64,000 nt of DNA from Sphingobacterium composti (GTDB lineage: Bacteria; Bacteroidota; Bacteroidia; Sphingobacteriales; Sphingobacteriaceae): positions 1 to 64,000 of the forward strand of contig NZ_WUQZ01000020.1 of assembly GCF_009829075.1 (NCBI RefSeq). Direction: 5' to 3'. Of the stretch, positions 52,939 through 62,704 are shown in pieces (position 1 is the stretch's first letter; the number at the start of each line of letters is the position of its first letter). A program made the translations under genes and the position numbers. The notes under the pieces are model-generated. The model did no database searches. It had not been told where the DNA came from and worked only from the letters and a program-made list of their open reading frames with translations.

Positions 52939-53721
52939 ATGACGGTATCTTTACTTATTTCTACATATAACTGGCCTGAAGCTTTAGAATTAGTTTTAGA
53001 AAGTGTAGTACTTCAAACACACATTCCTGATCAAATTATTATAGCGGACGATGGTTCGGATTTACGTACTAAAATTCTAGTAGATTATTATTCACATATA
53101 CTTCCTGTTGAACATATCTGGCAAGAAGACCAAGGTTTTAGAAAAACCTTAATTCTGAATAAAGCTATTGCAGCTTGTACTTCAGACTATGTAATTGAAG
53201 TAGATGGTGACATAATTTTAAATAAACATTTTATCCAAGATCATCTTAATGCTGCTAAAAAAGGATATTTTGTGCAGGGATGTAGAGCTATGTTAGGCGA
53301 AGAATTAAGTCAAAAAGCATTGAGCTTACGAAAAACTTATTTTAGTGCATTCACAAAAGGAATGGTTACACGCTTTAATGCAATTCGTTTTCCTGGCTTA
53401 TCATTTATTTTCAAAACAAATCCTTATTCTTCCCACAATGTGAAAGGCTGTAACCTAGCATTTTGGCGCGAAGATTATGTTCGCATTAATGGATACTTTA
53501 ATGGCTTTGAAGGTTGGGGTTGGGAAGATTACGAATTTGCAGAGCGCCTTATAAACTCTGGCGTTAAAAAGAAAAGATTGAAATTTGCTGCAGTTGGCTA
53601 TCACCTATTCCATAAATTGAGTTCACGGGCGAATTTTCGTCCCAATGAATTGATATACGAAGAAACAGTAAAAAATAAAATCTGGCATCGATCTCCTGGT
53701 TTTCAAGAAGTGTCAATGTAA
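52939..53721 (+). CDS. Glycosyltransferase family 2
   Basis: 260 residues, GT-A fold. MTVSLLISTYNWPEALELVLESV begins the nucleotide-binding part; ADDGSD, EVDGDIIL (DxD-type) and the C-terminal GFEGWGWEDYEFAERLI, a motif of the chondroitin/galactosyl-type branch, follow. Start is ATG 52939, since TTG 52912 adds nine residues without homology value. It opens a plus-strand run to 56586 with gaps of a few bases. Confidence 0.88.
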   Translation: MTVSLLISTYNWPEALELVLESVVLQTHIPDQIIIADDGSDLRTKILVDYYSHILPVEHIWQEDQGFRKTLILNKAIAACTSDYVIEVDGDIILNKHFIQDHLNAAKKGYFVQGCRAMLGEELSQKALSLRKTYFSAFTKGMVTRFNAIRFPGLSFIFKTNPYSSHNVKGCNLAFWREDYVRINGYFNGFEGWGWEDYEFAERLINSGVKKKRLKFAAVGYHLFHKLSSRANFRPNELIYEETVKNKIWHRSPGFQEVSM

Positions 53722-53724
53722 TCT

Positions 53725-54744
53725 ATGGTAAATTTGAAAAGAGAAATCGGAATATCCATTATTTTATGTTCATATAACGGAGAAAAAAAACTTCTGCCGA
53801 CATTAAGGGCTATTTATCAACAAAATGTACCCCATACCATCCATTGGGAAGTACTTTTTGTGGATAATAATTCCTCAGATAATACGCTCAAAATTGTTCA
53901 CGAGCATCAAACCCTTTTTTCTCAATCTGCAATTCCATTACATATCTTAAAAGAAAATAGGGCAGGGAAATTTCACGCTCTTAAGAAAGGTATTTCGGAA
54001 GCAAAATATAGCTATTTTATTATTGTAGATGATGACAATTGGTTGGCTGAAGATTACGTCGAGAAAGCTTTCCAACATATACATGCTAATCCAAACATTG
54101 GTGCAATAGGCAGTTACAGCGAAGCTGTATTTGAAAATGTACCACAGGAAATTCCTAAATGGTTTACCAAAAATAAAGAACGTTATGCTGTAGGTGAACA
54201 AGGAAAGGACGGTAACGTCACTTCTCGGAAACATCTATGGGGAGCTGGTATGGTTTCCAGAACAGATCTTTATGAACAATTATTCGCGCAGCATCCCTCC
54301 CTCTTGTTTGACAATGATATTGAGGATATTTACGTTGCCGAGGACACCGAATATTGCCTGCGCTTAATTCTAAAAAAATACGAACTACACTATTACTCTG
54401 ACTTAAAAATTAAACATTTTGTACCAAATGATCGTTTAAGCTATGAATATTGTCGGAATTTAAATCAAAAGATTGAAAATTCTTTCAAAATAATAGACTT
54501 ATACCACGGTGTGAGTAAGTTGTTGAGTAAAAAATATCAAAATCCTTTTGAAAAGAAACGATTAAAAATAATGACCCTCCTACGCTATTTTTGTACTTTG
54601 AATAAAGCAAAGAAGCAACGTAACAAAGTTTTAATGGGCTTTTTATATCCTTCTTCAAAATTCAGGAATAAATGTATAGCGAGATTGGATGCATTTTTGA
54701 AAGATAATTCATTAGTGAATCCCAATGTGGAAGACCATTATTAA
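53725..54744 (+). CDS. Glycosyltransferase family 2
   Basis: 339 residues. Standard GT-A start GISIILCSYNGEKKLLPTLRAIY, then VDNNSSDNT, IVDDDNWL as the DxD element and AEDTEYCLRLILKKYEL. The C-terminal half is helical and basic, perhaps a membrane-near or acceptor-binding part. It begins three bases after the preceding gene's stop and ends a few bases before the fucosyltransferase gene. Confidence 0.88.
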   Translation: MVNLKREIGISIILCSYNGEKKLLPTLRAIYQQNVPHTIHWEVLFVDNNSSDNTLKIVHEHQTLFSQSAIPLHILKENRAGKFHALKKGISEAKYSYFIIVDDDNWLAEDYVEKAFQHIHANPNIGAIGSYSEAVFENVPQEIPKWFTKNKERYAVGEQGKDGNVTSRKHLWGAGMVSRTDLYEQLFAQHPSLLFDNDIEDIYVAEDTEYCLRLILKKYELHYYSDLKIKHFVPNDRLSYEYCRNLNQKIENSFKIIDLYHGVSKLLSKKYQNPFEKKRLKIMTLLRYFCTLNKAKKQRNKVLMGFLYPSSKFRNKCIARLDAFLKDNSLVNPNVEDHY

Positions 54745-54748
54745 TACT

Positions 54749-55609
54749 ATGAAAATTGTTAAAATACATGCTGGGCTAGGCAACCAAATGTTTCAATATG
54801 CATTGGTACAGGCTTTGCAAAAATTTGGTCACAAGGTAAAAATAGACTTTTCGGAATTTGAAGTATATAATATCCACAATGGATATGAATTAGGACGTGC
54901 CTTTAATATTCACATGACGCATATTACGAAAATGGAGCAAAAACTATTTTATGGCCGCCGTCAACGTATTGGTTATCGTTTATTACGTTTTCTTCTTAAT
55001 ACCAATAATGCATTTTATATAGAAAAACCGGAGTTTAGCTTCTCGGAGGATACACTCAAAAATCAAAAACACGCCTATTTAAGTGGATATTGGCAACACC
55101 ATAGTTATGTAGACCTCGTTGAAGATGAACTTCGTACTAATTTTATATTCTCCCCCACTACCGGACAACGCAACCAAGAATTGGAGGCTATATTACAAAA
55201 TACACCAAACACAGTATCTATACATGTAAGACGAGGTGATTATTTGCAACATCCGACTTTGAATGGTATTTGCGACAAAGCTTTTTATGAAAGAGCAATT
55301 GCACATATAAATTCACATATTGAAGGTCCCATTTATGTGTTTTTCTCGAATGATATTCCGTGGTGCAAAGAAAATTTCAATTTTCCAAATGCGATATTCG
55401 TCGATTGGAACACGGGAGAAAACAGTTTTAGAGATATGCAAATGATGTCTCTGTGTCATCACCATATTATCTCTAACAGCAGTTTTAGCTGGTGGGCTGC
55501 GTGGCTAAATACAAAATCTGATAAAATGGTAATAGCTCCTACATCTTGGATCAAAGACGAGCAGGCTGATCCAAAGGCATTATTATTACCTGAATTTGTA
55601 AAACTATGA
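54749..55609 (+). CDS. Alpha-1,2-fucosyltransferase, family GT11
   Basis: 286 residues. Family motifs are GLGNQMFQYALVQALQ at 10-25, HVRRGDY at 159-165, and NSSFSWWAAWL near 245, all typical of GT11 enzymes such as FutC. These add fucose from GDP-fucose in alpha-1,2 linkage to a terminal galactose or related sugar. Start is ATG 54749; the longer reading from 54725 begins inside the previous gene. Ends four bases into the DUF6492 gene. Confidence 0.9.
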   Translation: MKIVKIHAGLGNQMFQYALVQALQKFGHKVKIDFSEFEVYNIHNGYELGRAFNIHMTHITKMEQKLFYGRRQRIGYRLLRFLLNTNNAFYIEKPEFSFSEDTLKNQKHAYLSGYWQHHSYVDLVEDELRTNFIFSPTTGQRNQELEAILQNTPNTVSIHVRRGDYLQHPTLNGICDKAFYERAIAHINSHIEGPIYVFFSNDIPWCKENFNFPNAIFVDWNTGENSFRDMQMMSLCHHHIISNSSFSWWAAWLNTKSDKMVIAPTSWIKDEQADPKALLLPEFVKL

Positions 55610-56586
55610 GGGAGGAGCCTTTCGATATCGTCCTATGTGTAGGTCCTCAACATGCGGAGATTGCGTATAAGACTGTATTGGGCATACTCACTTATTTTAA
55701 TTATGCCAACATATGGATAATATCCAATCCAATGACTTTGAATAAACTTAAGCTTACTCTTCCTTTCAACAAACAGCTAATTTATTTGGAAGAAGACAAA
55801 ATCATTCCTGAAGTTAGTCTGGAAAAGCTTAAAGAATACTTTAAAAGAAGAGACGCTCAACCTTCGCGTGCCGGTTGGTATTATCAGCAATTTCTAAAAA
55901 TGAGCCTGAGTCTTCACTGCCAGTCTACACATTATTTAATATGGGATGCTGATACTATTCCTCTAAAACGAATAAATTTCTTTAAAGCGGACAAACCACT
56001 TATGCACACTTCTTCGGAATATCATAAGCCATACTTTGAAACGCTAAATAATCTGCTCTCACTCGATAAAAAAATAGAAAGTTCGTTTATTACAGAGCAT
56101 ATGCTTGTGGATACTGCTGTAATGAAGATGCTGATTGCTGATATTCAGGCAAATAACTCGCAAAAACCTTGGCCTATAACAGTATTAGATGCAGTCAGCA
56201 CTGAGGATTTATCCAAATCTGGTTTCTCTGAATACGAGACTTACGGTACATTTGTCTTAGATAGACATCATCTTTCCTTTCTTATACGGGAACAAAGCGA
56301 TTCACTACAGACATATCGAAATGGTACGCAGCTTTTCTCTCCTAACCCTTCATACGGTGATCTTAAACTTTTAAAAGATATGGGCTATCATTATGTCACC
56401 TTTGAAATATGGGATTCCCAACAAGAAAAGAATATCCGTAAAAACCACCAACAAGCTAAATTATATAGTCAATTAATGAATTTAAAATTGAGCCCTTTAG
56501 CTAATTGGGTATTAAAGAGATTTAGAAAAAAAATGGGAAAATTAAAAACTTCTAAAACAGACCCACATAATTCCTATAGGAAATAA
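55606..56586 (+). CDS. DUF6492 family glycosyltransferase-like protein
   Basis: 326 residues. The pattern YLIWDADTIPLKRINFF resembles a DxD metal-binding site of GT-A enzymes, and the remaining sequence fits DUF6492 proteins found in glycan loci. The start overlaps the fucosyltransferase stop by four bases (ATGA). Function is inferred from neighbours; no donor can be named. The gene ends 93 bases before the tRNA. Confidence 0.75.
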   Translation: MREEPFDIVLCVGPQHAEIAYKTVLGILTYFNYANIWIISNPMTLNKLKLTLPFNKQLIYLEEDKIIPEVSLEKLKEYFKRRDAQPSRAGWYYQQFLKMSLSLHCQSTHYLIWDADTIPLKRINFFKADKPLMHTSSEYHKPYFETLNNLLSLDKKIESSFITEHMLVDTAVMKMLIADIQANNSQKPWPITVLDAVSTEDLSKSGFSEYETYGTFVLDRHHLSFLIREQSDSLQTYRNGTQLFSPNPSYGDLKLLKDMGYHYVTFEIWDSQQEKNIRKNHQQAKLYSQLMNLKLSPLANWVLKRFRKKMGKLKTSKTDPHNSYRK

Positions 56587-56640
56587 AAAGATACTTCTGC
56601 ACACCTTTGTAAACGATGTTTATTAACCACTATAAAAACA

Positions 56641-56673
56641 AAAAGTTCCAATATTAAGCATAACGGAACTTTT
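56641..56673 (-). terminator. Terminator of tRNA-Ser
   Basis: Arms 56641-56649 (AAAAGTTCC) and 56665-56673 (GGAACTTTT) form a 9-bp stem with a 15-base loop; on the minus strand TTTTTGTTTTT follows. It may also stop transcription from the plus-strand glycan cluster. Confidence 0.7.
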
Positions 56674-56679
56674 AAGTAG

Positions 56680-56766
56680 CAGAGAGGAAGGGATTCGAAC
56701 CCTCGATACAGTCACCCGTATACTACCTTTCCAGGGTAGCTCCTTCAACCACTCGGACACCTCTCT
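56680..56766 (-). tRNA. tRNA-Ser (anticodon GGA)
   Basis: On the minus strand an 87-base sequence folds as a class II tRNA. Acceptor stem AGAGAGG pairs with CCTCTCT, discriminator G, anticodon loop CTGGAAA with anticodon GGA between the CTACC/GGTAG stem, a long variable arm, and T-arm GGTTCGAATCC. CCA is not encoded. GGA reads TCC and TCT serine codons. Confidence 0.95.
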
Positions 56767-56849
56767 GTGTCTGCTCGCAAAAATAAACAAAAGCTACATA
56801 TCTCCAAGAGATAATTATTTATTATAGTAAATATGTTATCTTTATTACT

Positions 56850-57341
56850 ATGAAATCAAAAAACCTCTATCTTATTCGACATGGTAAAGCAGAGGATCAT
56901 TCACTATTAAAAAGAGACTATGAACGTAATCTCGTAGAGAAAGGTCGTTATAAATCATTAACTATAGCAACTAAACTTAAAGATGATTTATCTTCAAATA
57001 ATCTATTAATCATTAGCTCCACTGCTAATAGAGCTTTACAAACTGCTGAGATATTTTGTCAGAAAATCGCTTATCCAATACAAGATATCCAACTTGAAAA
57101 AAGTATTTATGAAGCTTACCATACCGAAATATTGAAGGTTATTAATCTTGTAAATAATGATATAGACAATATAATAGTTGTTGGTCACAATCCTGGTTTA
57201 TCTGACTTAGCGAACTATTTGTGCGAATCCTGTATTAATCTTAATACCTCTCACGTAGCTAAAATTATATTGCCAGAAGGTTTTAATTTCAGTGAAGTTT
57301 CAGGCGGCACTTGTCATTTAGAAACTGTTATCACAGGATAA
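56850..57341 (+). CDS. SixA-type histidine phosphatase
   Basis: 163 residues, single-domain histidine phosphatase. The catalytic RHG is at 10-12 (LYLIRHGKAEDH) and the second histidine is H113 in VVGHNPGLSD. SixA proteins remove phosphate from phosphohistidine on phosphocarrier proteins or phosphorelay proteins; the target here is unknown. A near -7 match (TATCTTTA) lies 10 bases before the ATG. Followed by the DUF255 gene after 21 bases. Confidence 0.88.
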   Translation: MKSKNLYLIRHGKAEDHSLLKRDYERNLVEKGRYKSLTIATKLKDDLSSNNLLIISSTANRALQTAEIFCQKIAYPIQDIQLEKSIYEAYHTEILKVINLVNNDIDNIIVVGHNPGLSDLANYLCESCINLNTSHVAKIILPEGFNFSEVSGGTCHLETVITG

Positions 57342-57362
57342 ATTTCTGTACCTTCGTAGGAT

Positions 57363-59363
57363 ATGGCAAACAAACTTCAGAATGAACATTCTCCCTATCT
57401 AAAACAACATGCAAACAATCCTGTGCATTGGTTTCCTTGGGGTCAAGAAGCATTGGATATAGCAAAAAATGAAAACAAGCTAATCATTATTAGTATTGGA
57501 TATTCGGCATGTCATTGGTGTCATGTGATGGAACGTGAAAGTTTCGAGAATGAGGCGATAGCACAAACTATGAATCAATTTTATGTTTCCATCAAAATTG
57601 ATCGCGAAGAAAGACCAGATATCGATCAGATTTATATGATAGCCGTTCAATTGATGACAAATGCTGGAGGATGGCCATTGAATGTTATTTGTTTACCTGA
57701 TGGGAGACCGATTTACGGAGGCACCTATTTCAAACCACATGATTGGCAAAATGTATTACTACAAATTGCTCAAATGTGGGAAGAAACTCCCGAAACAACT
57801 ATAGATTATGCCGAAAGGCTGACAGCGGGAATAAATAAAGCCGAAAAACTTCCTATCGCACCTATTCCTGAAGAATATACCTTATTAGACATTAAATCGG
57901 TCGTATTACCATGGAAAGAGCAGTTTGACCTGCGTGATGGGGGCTATCGCAGAGCACCTAAATTTCCTTTGCCAAATAATTGGTTATTTTTCCTTCGCTA
58001 TGGTTCTTTGGCTCATGATGAAGAAACCGTTGATCACGTACACTTTACCTTAGAAAAAATAGCTAACGGTGGTATCTACGATCATATTGGAGGTGGTTTT
58101 GCTCGATATTCAGTTGATGGAAAATGGCATGTTCCCCATTTTGAAAAAATGTTGTATGACAATGGACAGGTAATCAGTCTATATAGTGAGGCCTATCAGC
58201 AGAAACCAAATATACTTTACAAGAATGTTGTTTTTGAAACAATAGAATGGGCAAAACGTGAAATGCTTGCTAAAAATGGTGGCTTTTATTCTGCATTGGA
58301 TGCCGACAGCGAAGGAGTAGAAGGTAAATTTTACACTTTTGATTATAGCGAATTTGATGTTCTAGGTGAAGATGCTGATCTAGCTAGAGAGTATTTTAAT
58401 ATCACAAAAGATGGGAATTGGTCAGAAGAGCAAATCAACATACCTTTTGTCAATGGTTCAAATAACAATCTCATTACAGAAGCAGGGTTCACAGCAGAAG
58501 AATGGGATATATATTTGAAGGAAATAAAAACGAAACTTTTAGCATACCGCAACCAACGTGTACGTCCCGGATTAGATCACAAACAATTGACAACATGGAA
58601 TGCACTTTTATTAAAAGGTTTGGTCGATGCTTATCGAGTTTTTGGCGAATTAGAACATCTAGAACTAGCATTGGGAATATCATCATTTATTAAATCACAC
58701 TGTACTTCGCATGGAAATCTGCTTCACCAACCAGCAGATAATAACCGCAAAATAGATGCATTTTTGGATGATTATGCTTTTACGATTGAAGCTTATATCG
58801 CTTTATACGAAGCTACTTTTAAGGAAGAGTGGGTTTATACAGCTAAAGAATTAGCGGAAAAAGCTATTGCCCTTTTCTACGATGCGGAGCAAAAGACATT
58901 TTATTACACCTCTGCTCAAGCCGAAGAACTCATCGCACGAAAAAGTGAGATTATGGACAATGTAATTCCTGCTTCATCGTCTACGATTGTTCGGCAACTG
59001 TATAAATTGGGACTATTACTTGATAACGAAAATTTCACAGCGATAGCAGACCAAGTTTTTGCAAATGTATTCCCGCATATCAAAAGTTACGGTTCAGCCT
59101 ATTCGAATTGGGCGATACAACTTCTAGAGCATCATTATGGCACTAATGAAATAGCTTTGACTGGAACAGAAGCTCAAAAATGGCGTAGTGAAATAGATAA
59201 AGTCAAATATATTCCGAATAAAATATTTTTGGGAGGAACAAAAAGTACACTTCCTTTGTTAATAAATAAGGAACAATTGGAGTCAAAAGCATACCTTTGT
59301 CGTAATAAGACATGTAGTCTCCCTCAACAGTCGATTACTGACTTATTAGAATTAATCAAATAA
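57363..59363 (+). CDS. Thioredoxin domain-containing protein (DUF255/YyaL, spermatogenesis-associated 20 family)
   Basis: 666 residues, near the family's normal length. N-terminal thioredoxin-like domain with conserved SACHWCHVM (C50 and C53), the segment [20 protein letters not shown], and a C-terminal (alpha/alpha)6 barrel with [24 protein letters not shown]. The role is poorly known. TACCTTCG, close to the -7 element, ends seven bases before the ATG, so the mRNA may be nearly leaderless. Confidence 0.9.
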   Translation: MANKLQNEHSPYLKQHANNPVHWFPWGQEALDIAKNENKLIIISIGYSACHWCHVMERESFENEAIAQTMNQFYVSIKIDREERPDIDQIYMIAVQLMTNAGGWPLNVICLPDGRPIYGGTYFKPHDWQNVLLQIAQMWEETPETTIDYAERLTAGINKAEKLPIAPIPEEYTLLDIKSVVLPWKEQFDLRDGGYRRAPKFPLPNNWLFFLRYGSLAHDEETVDHVHFTLEKIANGGIYDHIGGGFARYSVDGKWHVPHFEKMLYDNGQVISLYSEAYQQKPNILYKNVVFETIEWAKREMLAKNGGFYSALDADSEGVEGKFYTFDYSEFDVLGEDADLAREYFNITKDGNWSEEQINIPFVNGSNNNLITEAGFTAEEWDIYLKEIKTKLLAYRNQRVRPGLDHKQLTTWNALLLKGLVDAYRVFGELEHLELALGISSFIKSHCTSHGNLLHQPADNNRKIDAFLDDYAFTIEAYIALYEATFKEEWVYTAKELAEKAIALFYDAEQKTFYYTSAQAEELIARKSEIMDNVIPASSSTIVRQLYKLGLLLDNENFTAIADQVFANVFPHIKSYGSAYSNWAIQLLEHHYGTNEIALTGTEAQKWRSEIDKVKYIPNKIFLGGTKSTLPLLINKEQLESKAYLCRNKTCSLPQQSITDLLELIK

Positions 59364-59367
59364 AAAC

Positions 59368-59384
59368 GAGATGCTTAGCATTTC
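59368..59384. promoter_or_regulatory. 17-base palindrome upstream of the slyD-type gene
   Basis: GAGATGCT T AGCATTTC pairs over eight positions with one G-T wobble around a central T. It lies 15 bases before the ATG. It could be a repressor site or leader hairpin; nothing identifies a protein for it. Confidence 0.3.
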
Positions 59385-59398
59385 ATAACAATTACAAA

Positions 59399-59899
59399 AT
59401 GGCAATAGAAAACAACAACGTAGTAACGTTGAATTACATTCTTCACACAATCGAAGAAAACGGTGAAAAAACATTTGTTGAGCAAACAACTACAGAAAAT
59501 CCTTTAACATTCTTATATGGCGTAGGTATGATGTTACCTAAATTCGAAGAAAACATCGCTGGTCTTAACGAAGGTGACAAAACATCTTTCGATTTAGCTG
59601 CCGCTGATGCATATGGCGAAAGAGATGACAGAGCTATCGCTCAATTACCTGCTGATATGTTTCAAGAAACAGGATTACCTCCATTGGGTGAAGTATTACC
59701 ATTACAAGATAATCAAGGAAATCAATTCCGTGCAGTAGTAGTAGATGTAACTCCAGAAGCGGTAGTTGCAGACTTAAACCACCCTATGGCTGGTAAATCT
59801 TTAAGCTTTGAAATCGAAGTGTTAAATGTACGTCCTGCAACTGAAGAAGAATTGTCTCACGGACATGCTCATGGTATCGACGGTACTGAAGGTCACTAA
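59399..59899 (+). CDS. FKBP-type peptidyl-prolyl isomerase, SlyD-like
   Basis: 166 residues. An FKBP fold with an inserted flap (about 70-125) as in SlyD: VTLNYILHTIEENGEKTFVEQT, LTFLYGVGMMLPKFEENIAGL, and the flap region FDLAAADAYGERDDRA. The His-containing end HGHAHGIDGTEGH is short compared with the metal-binding tail of E. coli SlyD. It assists proline isomerisation in the cytoplasm and may bind nickel weakly. Single gene followed by a terminator. Confidence 0.87.
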   Translation: MAIENNNVVTLNYILHTIEENGEKTFVEQTTTENPLTFLYGVGMMLPKFEENIAGLNEGDKTSFDLAAADAYGERDDRAIAQLPADMFQETGLPPLGEVLPLQDNQGNQFRAVVVDVTPEAVVADLNHPMAGKSLSFEIEVLNVRPATEEELSHGHAHGIDGTEGH

Positions 59900-59914
59900 T
59901 TTATCTTAGTATAT

Positions 59915-59954
59915 AAACAATAAAGCCGATTTTTAAGAATCGGCTTTATTGTTT
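59915..59954. terminator. Bidirectional terminator, perfect 17-bp stem
   Basis: Arms 59915-59931 and 59938-59954 pair perfectly (AAACAATAAAGCCGATT and its complement) around a six-base loop. It serves slyD and the facing lipoprotein gene, whose last codons and stop lie within the stem. Confidence 0.9.
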
Positions 59955-60442
59955 AAAACTAAAGTTTGCTTTTGATTTATGCCATCTTCATCTGTAAATT
60001 CAGACCCTGATTTTAGAACATCATCTTGAATAGTATATTCGAAAGGAAAATTTTCCATGAATATTGCGATCAAAGGTCCTTCATCTTGAAATTCAAAAGA
60101 AAATTCAATAATTCTATTCTTAACAGTATAATTAAATAGATACTCTTGCCATTGTTCAGAATCTCCATCCCATTCTTTAATTCGACCAACATTTCCAGAT
60201 TTAAACAAAAAACTAGTTTTATCTTTAGCATCAACATATTCTTCTGTTTCCTCGATTAAAATCTCATTTCCTTCCTTTGCAATATAATAAGATGATACTG
60301 TTTCCCATTCGCCTAAAATGCTATTATCCGAAATACCTTTATCGATTTCATTCTTGATATCTGCAGAGCTATAGTCATCTTTATCACAAGAAATTGAAAA
60401 TAGAAAGAAAATAGCCAGTAATCCGAAAAACTTTAATTTCAT
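59933..60442 (-). CDS. Small lipoprotein, lipocalin-like, function unknown
   Basis: 169 residues. Signal peptide with lipobox Cys at about 20 (FFLFSISCDKDDYSS). GEWETVSSYYIAKEGNE and the alternating strands that follow suggest a lipocalin-like beta-barrel common in Bacteroidota lipoproteins. I use ATG 60442 because it begins the signal peptide; the reading from 60460 adds six residues. No close relation to the lipoprotein at 31206 could be confirmed. Confidence 0.7.
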   Translation of the reverse strand: MKLKFFGLLAIFFLFSISCDKDDYSSADIKNEIDKGISDNSILGEWETVSSYYIAKEGNEILIEETEEYVDAKDKTSFLFKSGNVGRIKEWDGDSEQWQEYLFNYTVKNRIIEFSFEFQDEGPLIAIFMENFPFEYTIQDDVLKSGSEFTDEDGINQKQTLVLNNKADS

Positions 60443-60538
60443 ATTTAAATAACTAGTCAATATACTAGTAAATATAAATTAACAAATGAATATTTACCTC
60501 CTTTCCCACTTTTAAAAAAGTGGTTTGTACGAATAATG

Positions 60539-61204
60539 CTACAACTTCACAGTCCTCAACATCTCTCTTTTACCAGGTGCTCCAGGCGCTTTTTCAATAG
60601 CAAAACCTAAAGCCTTCATGCTCCGTTTCAAATTTCCTGTAATCGCATAAGTCACAAATACGCCTCCAGGATTTAGAAAGCTTGTTACATGTGCTAACGT
60701 TTCATCCGACCACATTTCGGGCTGATGTATAGCGGCGAATGCATCAAAATAAATAACATCAAACATTTTTGGAGATGTAAATGCTAAAACTTTGGCATGC
60801 GCTATTTCTAAATTTATCTTTTCGGTAAGTTGAACTTCTTGTTTCAATGCTGAATCATAGTTACTAATATATTGCTCCCAAAGAGGCTTAGATACATACT
60901 CATTATATCCAATACTTTCAATGACCTGCTTTTCTAATGGAAAAGCTTCAATCCCACAATAATCTAGTTTAATGTCTTCAGTCAAGCAATGATCAGCTGT
61001 CAATATAAAATTTAACCCTGTTCCAAAACCAATTTCAAGTATTGATGCTTTACTTATACTTTCTTTCTCCAGATAATATTGAAGCCCTGTTTTCAGAAAC
61101 ACGTGTTTACTCTCTTGCAAAGCACCATGTTTAGAGTGATAATTTTCACCTATTTGGGCATTAAATATAGTTTTAGAACCATCTCCTGTCGTCACAAAAT
61201 CCAT
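60539..61204 (-). CDS. mnmD: tRNA U34 methyltransferase MnmD (5-methylaminomethyl-2-thiouridine forming)
   Basis: 221 residues. Stand-alone form of the methyltransferase half of MnmC. It uses S-adenosylmethionine to finish the mnm5 group on U34 of several tRNAs. Motifs are ILEIGFGTGLNFIL for the SAM site, MFDVIYFDAFAAIHQPEMWS, and GGVFVTYAITGNLKRSMKALGF near the end. An exact -7 element lies 17 bases upstream. Divergent from the symporter gene with only 62 bases between starts. Confidence 0.87.
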   Translation of the reverse strand: MDFVTTGDGSKTIFNAQIGENYHSKHGALQESKHVFLKTGLQYYLEKESISKASILEIGFGTGLNFILTADHCLTEDIKLDYCGIEAFPLEKQVIESIGYNEYVSKPLWEQYISNYDSALKQEVQLTEKINLEIAHAKVLAFTSPKMFDVIYFDAFAAIHQPEMWSDETLAHVTSFLNPGGVFVTYAITGNLKRSMKALGFAIEKAPGAPGKREMLRTVKL

Positions 61205-61221
61205 AATCCATTTTTTTTTGT

Positions 61222-61229
61222 CAAATCTA
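61222..61229 (-). promoter_or_regulatory. -7 element of mnmD
   Basis: On the minus strand TAGATTTG matches TAnnTTTG, 17 bases before the ATG at 61204. Confidence 0.55.
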
Positions 61230-61266
61230 AAACAAAAAAACTATTTTAGCCTTAGATAATCTCCAC

Positions 61267-62511
61267 ATGAAAACTATTCTCAAAAATTACAAGAGTATCA
61301 TATTGCTTTTAGTAGGAATAATGTTTGGTAGTCTAGTTGGATTACTTTTTCCAGATGTGGTACAGTACATAAAACCTATTGGAGATATTTTTCTGAATCT
61401 GCTTTTTGTAGCTGTTATTCCCTTACTTTTTTTCGCTATATCATCAGCTATCGCAAATATTGAAAGCAATGGAAAATTAGGGAAAATACTCGGTGTAATG
61501 ACCGCAGTTTTCATTAGCACCATCGCTATTGCTGCCATACTCACAATATTGGGTTTGTGGGCTTTTCCGGTCACAGCGCTAAAAGACGGAAATGCTATTT
61601 CAGAAGCGATAAATACAAATCCACAAGATACTTGGGGAGACAAACTTGTCCGTTTTGTGAGTGTTGGTGAATTTGTCAACCTATTATCTCGCCAAAATAT
61701 CCTTGCTTTTGTAATATTTTCCTTTCTTATAGGTATTTCAGTCCGAAAAAGTGGAGATGTAGGAAAGCCATTTCTCAATTTCCTGATCGCTGGAAATGAG
61801 GTGATGAAAAATTTATTGACCTTGGTAATGAAACTCGGTCCAATTGGCTTAGGTGCATATTTTGCCTATCAGGTTCAATCTTTAGGTCCTGAACTTTTTG
61901 GCTTTTACGCTAAACCTTTGGCTTTTTATTACATATTTGGTACACTATTTTTCTTTATCGTTTATACAACCTATGCGTTCCTCGCGAATGGCAATTCCGG
62001 CGTTAAAGATTATTGGCGTTACAATATTACACCATCATTGACTGCTGTAAGTACATGCAGTAGTTTAGCAACCTTGCCCGCTAATTTGTTGGCTGCAAAG
62101 AAAATGGGCATACCAAATTCTATTGCATCTGTAGTTGTTCCTTTAGGGAATACTTTATATAAAAATGGTTCTTCGATTTCTTCGATATTAAAAATATATG
62201 TAGCCTTTGCTATTTTGGATTGGAATTTTTTTGAACCTAGCACGATGATTATGGCTGTCGGAATTACTTTATTGGTGAGTATGGTGGCTGGAGGAATCCC
62301 TAATGGTGGATTTATTGGCGAAATGCTCATGATTTCAATATATGGCATCCCAAATGAAGCTGTTCCTGCCATTATGATTATTGGAGCACTAGTCGACCCA
62401 CTCGCTACCATATTGAACGCTACGGGGGATACAGTTGCCGCTATGCTAGCCACCAAGTTTTCAGGTGAAAAGTTTCACAATGACTCGAGCGACAGAAACC
62501 TATCGACATAA
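61267..62511 (+). CDS. Dicarboxylate/amino acid:cation symporter (DAACS family)
   Basis: 414 residues with about eight transmembrane helices and two re-entrant hairpins. The serine-rich hairpin STCSSLATLPANLL and the NATGDTVAAMLATKF segment near the C-terminus form the substrate and cation site of the GltP/GltT/DctA family. It would import glutamate, aspartate or a dicarboxylate with H+ or Na+. Which one cannot be told. The leader is short and shared with mnmD's promoter. Confidence 0.88.
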   Translation: MKTILKNYKSIILLLVGIMFGSLVGLLFPDVVQYIKPIGDIFLNLLFVAVIPLLFFAISSAIANIESNGKLGKILGVMTAVFISTIAIAAILTILGLWAFPVTALKDGNAISEAINTNPQDTWGDKLVRFVSVGEFVNLLSRQNILAFVIFSFLIGISVRKSGDVGKPFLNFLIAGNEVMKNLLTLVMKLGPIGLGAYFAYQVQSLGPELFGFYAKPLAFYYIFGTLFFFIVYTTYAFLANGNSGVKDYWRYNITPSLTAVSTCSSLATLPANLLAAKKMGIPNSIASVVVPLGNTLYKNGSSISSILKIYVAFAILDWNFFEPSTMIMAVGITLLVSMVAGGIPNGGFIGEMLMISIYGIPNEAVPAIMIIGALVDPLATILNATGDTVAAMLATKFSGEKFHNDSSDRNLST

Positions 62512-62606
62512 ATGTAAAATTGCAGTTGCCAACAACTGATTTTAAACATTAATACAACTAGATAACTATAACTAGCATACTATCAATAAATTGAAAAAAC
62601 ATTATT

Positions 62607-62631
62607 TTTATTGAGAATGATTCTAAATAAA
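62607..62631. promoter_or_regulatory. Fur-like box upstream of ccmE
   Basis: A 25-base palindrome with a single mismatch, TTTATTGAGAATGATTCTAAATAAA shortened to its core TGAGAATGATTCTAA. The core agrees with the Fur 7-1-7 consensus TGATAATGATTATCA at 12 of 15 positions. It lies 73 bases before ccmE and before the -7 element at 62673. Confidence 0.45.
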
Positions 62632-62672
62632 TAGGTTGTCTTTGTAAATTCATTCTTTCATTTAGCATTTCG

Positions 62673-62680
62673 TAATTTTG
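62673..62680 (+). promoter_or_regulatory. -7 element of ccmE
   Basis: TAATTTTG matches TAnnTTTG, 24 bases before the ccmE ATG. The Fur-like site is about 41 bases upstream of it. Confidence 0.5.
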
Positions 62681-62704
62681 TAATTGGTTTAGTGAAATTT
62701 TAGT

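Noticed and set aside
61287..61778. 163-codon minus-strand frame inside the symporter gene
   Set aside because: Antisense to a clear DAACS transporter; the residues are a by-product of its hydrophobic codons.
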